64,000 bases of DNA from an uncultured Pirellulaceae bacterium (GTDB taxonomy: Bacteria > Planctomycetota > Planctomycetia > Pirellulales > Pirellulaceae): positions 1-64,000 of the forward strand of contig CALDHM010000006.1 in the NCBI GenBank assembly GCA_937941455.1, given 5' to 3'. Positions within the stretch are counted from its first letter, which is position 1, and the number at the start of each line of letters is the position of its first letter. This document shows, piece after piece, positions 8,547-17,800 of the stretch. The translations under genes were made by a program, and so were the position numbers. The notes beneath the pieces were generated by a model. The model saw only the letters and a program-made list of their open reading frames with translations, had not been told where the DNA came from and searched no databases.

Positions 8547-10352
8547 ATGACAACCTCGTCCATTTCCATGACCAAAGACGCTAGCGCGTCGAATCGAATT
8601 ACCGGGCAGGCCGTGCTGATTCCCTACTTGATCGGCATGGCGGCTCAAATTCCGATGTTGCTGCTGTACTTTCGAAATCTTTGGGCCAAGCCGCACTATC
8701 AGTTCTTTCCGGTTGCACTGATTGCGATCGCAGTTTTTGCGTTTTTTCGTTGGCCTAGCCAGCGATTCACGTACCGCCAAAGCTGGTTTAGTTTGGCGAT
8801 GCTTTTTTTCGGTCTCTTATTTGGGATTGCGGCTTGGCTTTACATGGAGCCGTGGTTCGCGATGGCTTGCCTATTTAGTTTATTGGCAAGCTTGTTGGCC
8901 ATGGTGCCCGACACGGAATCCGAAAAAAGTCTGGTGCCGATTTCGTTGTTGGCCTTGATCTGTTTGACCCCGCCGTTCGGCTTTGACGCGCGGCTGATCA
9001 CTTGGTTGCAACAGGTCAGTGCGCGGATCACGACCAACATGCTCGACCTAGTTGGTTACCCGCATTACATGCCGGGGACGGTGATTTTGGCACCGGGAAC
9101 GCAGGGTTTTGGAATTGAAGAAGCTTGTAGCGGCGTCCAATCCTTTTTCACTCTGTTGTTCGTTGCGGCGTTTTTCATCGTCTTTTTTCGACGGCCTTGG
9201 TTTCGCGGTCTGCTGCTTTTGGCGTCGGTGGTCTTTTGGGCCATCTTCATGAATAGCTTGCGGATATTCGCGATTCCCATCGCTCAATATTTGTTCCGCT
9301 GGGATTTGGCCCATGGACTCCCCCACGCCTTGTTGGGATACACGACGCTGGCATTGGGGATTTTGATGGTCTACAGTACCGATCAATTCTTGCTGTTTTT
9401 GTTCGGTCCCACGGAACGATTCGCCGACGATGAGATGGGCTATGCCAGCCGCATTACCCGATTTTGGAACTATTTCATCAGCGGGAATACCGAGACGCAG
9501 CGAAAACGTCGTTCGTGGTCTAGCATCGGTCAAAAGACCATGACAACGACCTGGGTCGTAGCCGGGTTGATTGGCCTAGCTGGGCTCGTGACGATCTTCG
9601 ACGTGTTTCGTTCGCTAACGCAGCCTGAACTCAAAATTCGTTTGTTCGAAACCGACGTCGAAATCCCCTTGGCCAAGGAAGACCTGCCTCAATCGGTCAT
9701 GGGTGACTGGCAGTTGGTCGAATACAAAAACGAAACCCGCAGCCGCGGCAGCGACCTTGGCCGGGTTTCCAACATCTGGACTTACTTGAGCCCCGATCCG
9801 ACCACGGAGAATCGTGCGGCGAATCCCAACGATCAAGTCAACCGCTTCCTCGCGACCTTCTCCTTCGACCAGACGTTCCCCGGCTGGCATGAGTTGACCA
9901 CCTGCTACAAAAACCAAGGTTGGAAGATCAACGTCCGCTTGCGGCATGCCGGTTCCACGGGCGAGAACGAAAAGAGCTGGCCCTATATCACCGCGCGGAT
10001 GAGCAACAGCGTCGGCCAATACGGTTTCATCGTCTTCAGCCTTTTCGATTCCTTTGGAGACGCTCTCGATGCTCCTGGTGATTGGAACGTAGTGCAATGG
10101 CTGCTCCGCGGTGCGACCAATCGGATGCGCAATCGGATTCGCGGCAGTCTGTTCAGGGGCGAAGCCTATCAATCGCAAATGTTCGTGTCGCAATTCCGTC
10201 CGATCACCCCTGCCATGGAGGAGATGATCGTCGAAAAGTATTTGGAAGCCCGGGAACAAGTGCGAAAACAATTCTTGTTGCGACGCCAACAAGAGGACGG
10301 TGGAGCGACTCCGTCGGCAAGTTCAACCGAGAACGCTGTCACCGCCAACTGA
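8547..10352 (+). CDS. Exosortase (Xrt family) with C-terminal extension
   Basis: This 601-residue protein has about eight membrane segments in its first 300 residues and a soluble C-terminal part after a further membrane segment (about residues 335-355). The catalytic triad is visible as Cys194 in GFGIEEACSGVQSFF, Arg239 in NSLRIFAIPI, and His260 in GLPHALLGY. Exosortases cleave PEP-CTERM proteins at the inner membrane and are paired with exopolysaccharide genes, as here. The C-terminal third resembles EpsI-like exosortase-associated domains, and planctomycetes have such fused forms (possibly XrtU). A likely substrate is encoded at 19424-19975. Confidence 0.88.
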   Translation: MTTSSISMTKDASASNRITGQAVLIPYLIGMAAQIPMLLLYFRNLWAKPHYQFFPVALIAIAVFAFFRWPSQRFTYRQSWFSLAMLFFGLLFGIAAWLYMEPWFAMACLFSLLASLLAMVPDTESEKSLVPISLLALICLTPPFGFDARLITWLQQVSARITTNMLDLVGYPHYMPGTVILAPGTQGFGIEEACSGVQSFFTLLFVAAFFIVFFRRPWFRGLLLLASVVFWAIFMNSLRIFAIPIAQYLFRWDLAHGLPHALLGYTTLALGILMVYSTDQFLLFLFGPTERFADDEMGYASRITRFWNYFISGNTETQRKRRSWSSIGQKTMTTTWVVAGLIGLAGLVTIFDVFRSLTQPELKIRLFETDVEIPLAKEDLPQSVMGDWQLVEYKNETRSRGSDLGRVSNIWTYLSPDPTTENRAANPNDQVNRFLATFSFDQTFPGWHELTTCYKNQGWKINVRLRHAGSTGENEKSWPYITARMSNSVGQYGFIVFSLFDSFGDALDAPGDWNVVQWLLRGATNRMRNRIRGSLFRGEAYQSQMFVSQFRPITPAMEEMIVEKYLEAREQVRKQFLLRRQQEDGGATPSASSTENAVTAN

Positions 10353-10470
10353 GCTGTTCGGGGCCGCTGATTTGGCTCGGGCTGATGCTACTTGGAAGCC
10401 CAATGAGTAGTTCGTACCGCGATAAGGAATACCCGCCCAACGGCGGCTGCAATTTCAGGAGGCCCTTCGA

Positions 10471-11352
10471 TTGATCGACCAAGCCCTTATCGTGGTGGCC
10501 GGACTGGGTACTCGGCTACTACCTCTCAGCGCGGCGATTCCCAAGGAATTGCTGCCGGTGGGGCGAAAACCGGGGTTGCAATGGATCGCCGAGGAATTGT
10601 GCCAGGCCGGAGTTCGGCAGCTGGTGCTGGTCACCTCGCCGAGGAAAAATCAGATCGCCGCTCTCTTCGATACCGACGGCAGCCTGCGCAACGCGTTAGC
10701 TGGATCGAAGACGCCGCTCGCGGCCACGGGACTATGGAGCGCGGGGCCCTACGCCGAGACGCCAATCCGTATCGCGTGGCAACATGAGCAACATGGGCTC
10801 GGACATGCTGTGTTGTGTGCAGCCGATTCGGTCCGGCCCGACCCCTTCATCTTGGCATTGGGTGATACGGTGATTCATCCTCTAGGTTCCGCGCGATTGA
10901 TGCGGGAAATGACCGAGGTGTTCGAAGCTAACACCGCCGACGCGGTCATCGCTTTCCAAGCCGTGGACTCGTCCGCCGTCTCCCGCTATGGCATTGCCGA
11001 TCCGGACCGCGACGACCGTGTGTTCGGATTGCGTGATTTGATCGAAAAGCCATCGGCCGCCGCGGCCCCGAGCCGATTGGCGGTCGCCGCCCGCTACGTA
11101 TTTCAACCGACGATTTTCGACTTTTTGCGGCGTACGGAACCCGGTTACGGTGGGGAGATTCAGCTGACCGACGCCATCCGGCTGATGATTCGCGAGGGGG
11201 GGCGCGTTATGGGAGTGGTGCTGCCTCGGGGGGAAAAACGGATCGATCTCGGGAGCTACGACGATTTCGCGGACGCATTCATCGAGCAAGCATTCCGTGA
11301 CGATCCGCAGTTACGGGCGCGGTGGCGCGAGGAGCTTGAGCGAAATCCATGA
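10471..11352 (+). CDS. UTP-sugar-1-phosphate uridylyltransferase (GalU-like)
   Basis: The 293-residue nucleotidyltransferase has the GalU signature VVAGLGTRLLPLSAAIPKEL at its N-terminus, then PVGRKPGLQWI, the metal-binding LALGDTVIHP and a C-terminal KRIDLGSYDDFADAF. It starts at TTG 10471, supported by AGGAGG at 10457-10462. GalU makes UDP-glucose from glucose-1-phosphate. The ATGA overlap with a glucuronokinase-like gene suggests that the substrate here may be glucuronate-1-phosphate, giving UDP-glucuronate. That substrate assignment is inference. Confidence 0.85.
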   Translation: MIDQALIVVAGLGTRLLPLSAAIPKELLPVGRKPGLQWIAEELCQAGVRQLVLVTSPRKNQIAALFDTDGSLRNALAGSKTPLAATGLWSAGPYAETPIRIAWQHEQHGLGHAVLCAADSVRPDPFILALGDTVIHPLGSARLMREMTEVFEANTADAVIAFQAVDSSAVSRYGIADPDRDDRVFGLRDLIEKPSAAAAPSRLAVAARYVFQPTIFDFLRRTEPGYGGEIQLTDAIRLMIREGGRVMGVVLPRGEKRIDLGSYDDFADAFIEQAFRDDPQLRARWREELERNP

Positions 11353-12368
11353 AGCGAATCGTGCGCCGGACCTATGCCCGCGCGGGCTTGTTGGGAAACC
11401 CCTCCGATGGTTATCACGGCAAAACCATCAGCTTGATCGTCGGCCAACTCTTCGCCGAAGTCGAATTTCGCGAGTCGGCCGAGATCGCGATCTTGCCCAT
11501 GCCCAGCGAGCGTCGAAGCTTCGCGTCGTTGCCCAGCCTGCGGGATTCCGTTGCCACTTGTGGATACTATGGCAGCGAACGATTGATCCTGGCGGCACTC
11601 AAAAAGTTTTATGACTTCTTTGGCGGCACGCGGCTCGCCGGCGAACCGAATTTCACCGTTTCGGCCACGACCAACATTCCACGCTCGGTCGGTTTGGCAG
11701 GTTCCAGTGCGATCGTCATGGCGACTCTCCGCGCCGCGTTGGGCTGGTATGGCCTTGCGCTGGCTCCCGATGTCTTGGCGTCGCTGACATTGGCCGTCGA
11801 GCGGGAGGAACTAGGGATCCCGGCTGGCTTGCAGGACCGCGTGATCCAAGCCTACGAAGGCCTAGTGTTCATGGATTTTTCGCTTGAGGGAATGCGGAAC
11901 GAACACGGGCTTGCCATGGGACGTTACGAAACCTTGGACCCGCAACTACTCCCCCCCCTCTATGTGGCCTACGCGATCGATCAAGGAGAGCCGACAGAAG
12001 TTTTTCACCACGATCTGCGGGCTCGTTTTGCCGCCGGCGAGCCGGCTGTCGTCGCAGGTATGAAGCGTTTTGCCGAATTAGCAGAATTGGGCCGCGCGGC
12101 ATTATTGCGGCGCGACTATCGCGAGTTGCACGACTTAATCAATGCGAACTTCGATCTCCGCCACTCAATTTGCCGCCTCAATCCGGCTCATCGCGCCATG
12201 GTGGAGGCCGCTCGTGCGACCGGAGCGTCTGCCAAATTCTGCGGGAGCGGTGGCGCCATCATCGGCACTTTCGACGGTGCAGGAATGTATCGCGCTCTGG
12301 CCGATACACTTGCTCGCCAAGGTTGCGGCATCCTCCGTCCGCATGTCGGATTTTTTCAAGAGGGATGA
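11349..12368 (+). CDS. GHMP kinase, glucuronokinase-like
   Basis: The 339-residue protein carries the GHMP ATP-binding motif TNIPRSVGLAGSSAIVMATL (about residues 108-127) and the C-terminal motif FCGSGGAIIGTFDG. The N-terminal YARAGLLGNPSDGYHGKTIS resembles plant glucuronokinase (RVGLLGNPSDxYxGxxIS), which phosphorylates D-glucuronate at C1. It overlaps the preceding uridylyltransferase by four bases. The two could therefore salvage glucuronate to UDP-glucuronate for polysaccharide. The alternative is a heptose or fucose kinase of the same superfamily. Confidence 0.78.
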   Translation: MKRIVRRTYARAGLLGNPSDGYHGKTISLIVGQLFAEVEFRESAEIAILPMPSERRSFASLPSLRDSVATCGYYGSERLILAALKKFYDFFGGTRLAGEPNFTVSATTNIPRSVGLAGSSAIVMATLRAALGWYGLALAPDVLASLTLAVEREELGIPAGLQDRVIQAYEGLVFMDFSLEGMRNEHGLAMGRYETLDPQLLPPLYVAYAIDQGEPTEVFHHDLRARFAAGEPAVVAGMKRFAELAELGRAALLRRDYRELHDLINANFDLRHSICRLNPAHRAMVEAARATGASAKFCGSGGAIIGTFDGAGMYRALADTLARQGCGILRPHVGFFQEG

Positions 12369-12387
12369 ACCCCGCTTGACATCCTAG

Positions 12388-12428
12388 CCGAAGATCTCGC
12401 CTCGCTGACGCTTCGGGTTGCGATTTTT
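12388..12428 (+). terminator. Possible intrinsic terminator / short palindromic element
   Basis: CCGAAG (12388-12393) pairs with CTTCGG (12411-12416) around a 17-nt loop, and a run of six T follows at 12424-12429. It lies in the gap between the convergent GHMP kinase and glycosyltransferase genes. The core CCTCGCTGACGCTTCGGG is also the type of short palindrome I associate with planctomycete intergenic regions. The stem is short, so terminator function is tentative. Confidence 0.35.
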
Positions 12429-12535
12429 TGATGTTCAGATCGGTTCCGAATCCTTGTCAGGCATCAATCGCAGTCCTATTTTGAGCGAACCATCGCAAGT
12501 GATTGTCTCAAGGCTCCTCGATCACATAGGTACAC

Positions 12536-13804
12536 TTACGTTGGGGCAGCGACCCCCGCGACCTGTTCGAGAACTTGGCAAGCGTTGTCGATTCCCGACT
12601 CGCCGACGAGCCGCGATTGGTACGATCGGCAGGAAGCCGCCACGTCACTATCGCGGAGCAGACGGGCAAGCTTCGCCGCGAGGCGTCCCCCGTTCAACGC
12701 ACTCGGCCACAGAAAATCGCCGACCCTCAAGGCCTGTACCCGCACCGCATTGTCCGGTTGGTCGAAGGCCATCGGCATGATGAGTTGTGGGACGCCTGCG
12801 GCAACTGCCTGCGACAACGTGCCGATGCCGCCGTGATGCACGATGGCAGCGACCCGCGGTAGCAGTAAGCTGAAGGGACAAAAATCGAAATGGCGAATTT
12901 CAGGCGGCAAGGGTTTGGGAACCTGCTCGCCAAACCTTGTCAACAGGATTCCCCTCCGCTGCAGTCGACTACAGGCGTCGATCGCGGCACGCCAAAAGGC
13001 CCGAGCGTGGGTATGTCCGGTCCCAGGCGTAAAGACGATCGGTCGCTCACCCACCTGCAAAAACTCGTCGAGTTCACTCGGCAGCGGTGTGACCGTGCGT
13101 TCATCCCACAACGGGAAACCACAATGAGTCAACGGTTGCGGCCAATCTGGCTGCGGGGGACCGAACCATGCCGGGAACATGGCGCAATTGGCGTGTGGCG
13201 AGTACAAGGAATCGGCCACGATACGGTTTGACTTCAGGCCCAGTTCCCGTCGCAGCGCATTCCATGAGGCTCGCAGCAGGCGATCGACCATCAGCCAAAA
13301 CCCGCAGCGGAATTGCCACTCCTTGAGCCGCCGCGGCACGCGGTCCCCTGTCAGCGACCATCGCGATAGTCGGGGGGACCGATGCGCGCTCCACAGCGCG
13401 GCAGGCTGGAGATGAATCGACACCAGCGGTAGCCCCCAAGCCTCTTGCGCGAGCCGCACTCCCAAGGCGTGGGCTGGTGCCACCAAGACATCTCGCGAAC
13501 CGAGATTTTCCCGCCGAATCCATTCCACATGCTGACGCATCAGCGGACCGATCAAGCGGCGCATGAGCACGCCCAACGCGCGTCCGCCGCGCCACAGATC
13601 GGGATCATCCAGCAACTCGCGATCCGCCGCGCGGTCCGATATTTCTCCAAACGCGATACCACAGCGTTCCACCAGGTCTTGAAACAGGCCGCTGGTGACG
13701 ATCGTCACCCGATGGCCGCGGCGGTCCAACTCGCACGCCAACCCCAAAAACGGATGCACATCGCCGTGGCTGCCGACCGGAAATAAATAGAAATTCCTTG
13801 CCAT
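12536..13804 (-). CDS. GT1-family glycosyltransferase (UGT/rhamnosyltransferase-like)
   Basis: The protein has the GT-B layout of nucleotide-sugar glycosyltransferases. An N-terminal acceptor domain opens with NFYLFPVGSHGDVHPFLGLA. The C-terminal donor-binding domain contains IVFTPGTGHTHA and VHHGGIGTLSQAVAAGVPQL, the UGT-type diphosphate-binding signature. I chose ATG 13804 (422 residues); an in-frame TTG lies two codons upstream. It is convergent with the sugar-nucleotide genes and probably glycosylates a lipid, polyketide-like or surface acceptor. The acceptor cannot be read from the sequence. Confidence 0.85.
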   Translation of the reverse strand: MARNFYLFPVGSHGDVHPFLGLACELDRRGHRVTIVTSGLFQDLVERCGIAFGEISDRAADRELLDDPDLWRGGRALGVLMRRLIGPLMRQHVEWIRRENLGSRDVLVAPAHALGVRLAQEAWGLPLVSIHLQPAALWSAHRSPRLSRWSLTGDRVPRRLKEWQFRCGFWLMVDRLLRASWNALRRELGLKSNRIVADSLYSPHANCAMFPAWFGPPQPDWPQPLTHCGFPLWDERTVTPLPSELDEFLQVGERPIVFTPGTGHTHARAFWRAAIDACSRLQRRGILLTRFGEQVPKPLPPEIRHFDFCPFSLLLPRVAAIVHHGGIGTLSQAVAAGVPQLIMPMAFDQPDNAVRVQALRVGDFLWPSALNGGRLAAKLARLLRDSDVAASCRSYQSRLVGESGIDNACQVLEQVAGVAAPT

Positions 13805-13864
13805 CGACAATTGATTTGCCCAATCAGCGTCATCACGGAACTAGGCTTTGTGCCAAAACCGGTC

Positions 13865-13889
13865 AGCCGCAGGCCGTTAACCCGCGGCT
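13865..13889. repeat. REP-like palindrome
   Basis: AGCCGCAGG and CCCGCGGCT form a 9-bp stem with one A.C mismatch around the 7-nt loop CCGTTAA. The size and GC-rich stem resemble repetitive extragenic palindromes. Only one copy was seen in the window, so repetitiveness is not demonstrated here. Confidence 0.4.
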
Positions 13890-13932
13890 CTTGCGAAAAG
13901 CGGAAGCTAATGTCTTACGACTAATCGTTCTC

Positions 13933-14000
13933 GAGCCTATCCAAAAACCGACAGCAGCCATACCCCGAAGCATCGGCGAGAGCTGGTTTTGGCCAGGCTC
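13933..14000. mobile_element. MITE-like element or IS remnant (68 bp)
   Basis: Imperfect terminal inverted repeats bound the element: GAGCCTATCCAAAAACC (13933-13949) on the left and GGTTTTGGCCAGGCTC (13985-14000) on the right. The right end reads GAGCCTGGCCAAAACC on the other strand. Ends of this type (GAGCCTxTCCxAAAACC) recall IS5-family terminal repeats. With only 34 bp between them, this is either a miniature element or a collapsed insertion. I see no clear target-site duplication. Confidence 0.45.
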
Positions 14001-14133
14001 TTAAAACAAAGCCCTCATCGTTGCCGATCAAAATCTGATGCGGCATCGTATCACCACCGAAGATCGTTCAGCCGATCGATCGGCAGCGGCTCAATTGTAC
14101 AACCGCGCTCTCGTCGAATCGAGAACTCTCGGC

Positions 14134-14691
14134 CTACTCGTTCCGGGTTCCGGCCTTAGCCACGAGTCGTGCAACAAAGTTCGGCGCTAAATCTGGCGTG
14201 CCGTGACATAAATCGCTTGCGCTGTAAACCAACTGACGGCTCGATGGGGTGCCCAGATCAACAAGCGCGATCGCCGATGCGCTGCGTGCTCGAAGCTCAG
14301 AAATTTTTCTGTCAGCCAGAGTCGCGTCGCAAAATATTGTAAAATCTCTTTTGTGGGATTCGCCGATAAAATCTGTTATTGCAGTATTGTCGATCGGCAG
14401 TGTCGCGATGGTGGCATGGAAGTGAAAACCTGCTGCTGAGCAGACTGGAATGGGCTCAGCTGACAAAGTCTCGGCCAGAGCGTTCAGCGATGAACTACAT
14501 CGCTCTTCCATTGAGCTTGTGCGGTTTTTAGGCTTGCATTCTGCCCCAGGTTGCTTTGGTATCTGCGACGCTTCGTACAGGCGGCAAGGCCGAATTCGAC
14601 GGGACACGACTGTCCCCCAAAACCACCCTTGGCCTTGCCGCGCTCCGCCTTTCCGGCGAGAGAGTAGGTCAGGTTTTTTGGTGGCTGGCAC
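14134..14691 (-). CDS. Doubtful hypothetical ORF
   Basis: A 185-codon frame on the minus strand has no recognisable motif, no clear ribosome-binding site, and mixed residue composition. An internal Met about 60 codons in could start a 126-residue product. It could be a chance frame in a repeat-bearing intergenic region. Confidence 0.18.
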   Translation of the reverse strand: MPATKKPDLLSRRKGGARQGQGWFWGTVVSRRIRPCRLYEASQIPKQPGAECKPKNRTSSMEERCSSSLNALAETLSAEPIPVCSAAGFHFHATIATLPIDNTAITDFIGESHKRDFTIFCDATLADRKISELRARSASAIALVDLGTPSSRQLVYSASDLCHGTPDLAPNFVARLVAKAGTRNE

Positions 14692-14853
14692 GAATGATTT
14701 CGCGATCGAGGATTCTCATCAACGCGCAACCTTGCGAGACGCACGGTGAGCTTGCTAGCGGCCGACGAATCGTCTGGCCCCGAGCGGGGCATCTGCTTAC
14801 AATCATTGTCCCGCCTATCTATGGAATGGACTCCCAATCACAGGATGCTAACC

Positions 14854-17800
14854 ATGGCTCGCCGACGACGCCATCACGAGTCGTTCACTGAGGAAACAAG
14901 AGACGACGCCGCATTAACTCCCGATTATCACTCCGAGGACGATAATCGCCATCGGCGGCGACGCGAGCGAATTCCGTCGAGTGAGCGCTCACGGCGACGC
15001 GTCAGTTGGCTCCCCGTATTCGTCGTTCTGTTTCTCGCGCCGGTCGCGCTGGCCCCGAACTTGATCGGCTGGACACCGCTGAAGGATTGGCTGATCGGCT
15101 GGATGACGCGCGATTGGCAGGGCAAGGTGACCGTCGAAACTCTGTCACTCGGTTGGCTGCAACCAATTCGCGTCGGCGGCTTGCGAATAACCGACTCAGC
15201 CGGTTCGCCGATCGTTGCTGCCGAGCGGGTGACTTCGTCCAATCGACTCTATCAGTTTTTAACCGGAGCGGATCTCGGGAATTTTGAATTCGTGCGGCCG
15301 CGGGTAAGCCTTGTGCTGCGGGAGGGGGGGAGTAATTTAGAGGATACCTTGGGGGTGACAAATGACGAAGAGCCCACGGCTAGTGAGTCGTCCGCGCTCC
15401 CCAAGCTTTCGATTTCGATCGTGGAAGGAGAGGCTGCTCTGTCTGCAGCCTCAGACCCCAACCCCTGGCTCGTGCAGCAAATCAATGGGCGGCTACAAAC
15501 GCGTGGAAAATCGGCATTGCTTGGTGAGGTCACCGCTGCCGTCGCACGGGGTGAAAGTCACGGAACCCTTGAAAGCCAGTTTTCGATCGACACGGATGCC
15601 GATCGATTGCAGTTTCAGGACATTATCACACAGGGGCGAGGAAACGAATTACCTCTCGGTTTTTTGGCGCCGATACTCGAGCGTTTTGTGGGGTCTGTTC
15701 AACTGCAGGGAACCCTATCGGGGCAGTTTTTGTCCCAGCTTCGTGGCCGATTGCGAGGTGCGAACGTCAAGCTCCACGAGACCCATGTTCGCGGGTTGCG
15801 GTTCGCATCGCCACGCTTGATGGGTGCCGATGTGTTGCAATTGGCCTCGCTCGTGGCCAATGGGGAAATTAGCCACGATGATCAGGGACTGGTTGCGCGG
15901 CAATTGCACTTGGAGAGCGACGTCGGGAAATTGACCGCCGATGGCCAGCTTAACTGGCGGCAATTCCAACGTTTGACCGAAACCGGACAGTTGCTGGAGA
16001 CGTCCTTCCAGCTCGATGGGCGGTTGGATTTGGCGCGTCTGGCCCGAATCCTGCCGAAGACCTTGCAGTTGTACGACGATACGGACATCGAGTCCGGGAG
16101 CGTGGTGCTGCAAGTGAGCAGTCGGCCCCAACAAGACGCCGCACGGATCGTCGTCAATGTCGATGCCTCGAACCTCGTCGCCGTGCGCGGGGGCCAGCGT
16201 TTGGCGTGGCAACAGCCCCTGCGTTTCGTTTCGACCGTAACACAGCGGGATCGGCAATGGGCGCTGAACGAGGTGTTGTGCGAATCGGATTTTTTGAATC
16301 TCCGCGGCGACGCGACGCTGTCCCGCGGCCAGTTCCAGGTTGCCGGTGACCTGGCCTTGCTGATGGAACGACTCGGGCAATTTATCGACGTCGGCACTTG
16401 GCGGCTGCAGGGGAAACTGGCCGGCCAACTCGGTTGGCAGATCAGTTCCTACGATCCGACACCGCAAACAGCAACGCTGATGAATCAGCCTCTGGATTTG
16501 CAGGGCAACTTCACGATTACCGAACCGCTGATCTCGTTGCCAGGGTTTACCCCGTGGCGCGAACCAATCATCGATGTCAAGCTTGCCGGGCGTGGCGCGG
16601 CCTCCCCCAGCGGCGAGGTAGCGCTTGACCAAGGGGCTGTGGAAGTGGCGATTGGCGCTGAGCGGATTACCGCGACCTTGACGCGCCCGCTCGCGAATCT
16701 GCTGAAGGTCAATCGATGGCAAGCCAACTGCATCCTCCAAGGGAGCCTTGCCAAGTGGTCGCGGCACCTGCGGCCGTTTTACGATCTGACTTTCTTGCAG
16801 ACGGACGGCAACGCGCAGATCCAAGCCGAAATGCTGCTGGACCACGACCAGCTGCGACTCGACAAACTTCAATATATCATCCGCGATTGGCATTTCGACG
16901 GATACGGCCTGCGGATTCGGGAACAAGAGGTTTCGGGAACCGGCACCGTGCGTTACGACCTGCGCAGCGGCCAGACCTTGCTACAGGATTTGACCATGGT
17001 CTGCTCGACCGTGGCCGCCCGCGGCGACCAGGTGACGATCAACAGCGCACCGCATTGGGACGTTCACGGAAACGTCGCCTTCCGGGCTGACGCGCATCGC
17101 GTGCTGGAGTGGTACAGCATGTTCACCGCACCTGACGGCGTGCAGTTCTTTGGGGAGGCCGAGGGTGTGGTTCAGTTGTCATCGAACCCCGCCGCGATCG
17201 TCGGTCAGATTGCGGGACAAATCAACAACCTGGTCGCGGCCCAGCAACAGGTCCAGCCGCCCGGGCAATGGGCCGAACTGCTGCGTGAGCCCTTGGTGAA
17301 ATTCGCGACGGTCGCCAAGTTGAGCCAAGACCTCAATCGGCTGGACCTCGAAGGGTTTCAAGCCGACGCATCATCCGGCAAACTTCGGGCCGACGGATCG
17401 ATCGCCGATCTGGCAGACACGATGCAACTGGATTTGCGGGGCCTATGGAGCCCCGATTGGCAGCGTATCCAAAAGTTGCTGGACGCTTACACGTATCAGA
17501 TGGTCCGCTTGGCCGGTCGCCAGGACCAAGCCTTCGCGATCCGCGGCCCCTTATACGGCAAGGACCCGAAAGCTCCCTGGCCGCCCCTCGAACTGCAAGG
17601 GACGACCCAGGTGAGCTGGCAGAGGGCTTCGGTATTTTTACTCCCTGTCGATGCCGCCGAGGTCACCGTGGCGCTGGACCAAGGCATCGCCAAGATCGAT
17701 TCGGGAGTCGTGCCGTTTTCGCAAGGCCAGGTCCGTTTGTTGGCCGGCCTGCCGCTGCATGAACCCCAATGGGTCGTCCGCATTCCCGCGGGGACGATTG

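Larger units (their letters stand above)
13805..14853. other. About 1-kb region with repeats and no confident gene
   Basis: The region holds a REP-like palindrome (13865-13889), a MITE-like inverted-repeat element (13933-14000) and a 185-codon minus-strand frame (14134-14691) that I do not recognise. The frame after 14700 leads into the AsmA-like gene, whose start I place at 14854. Base composition looks less GC-rich than the flanking genes. Confidence 0.5.
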
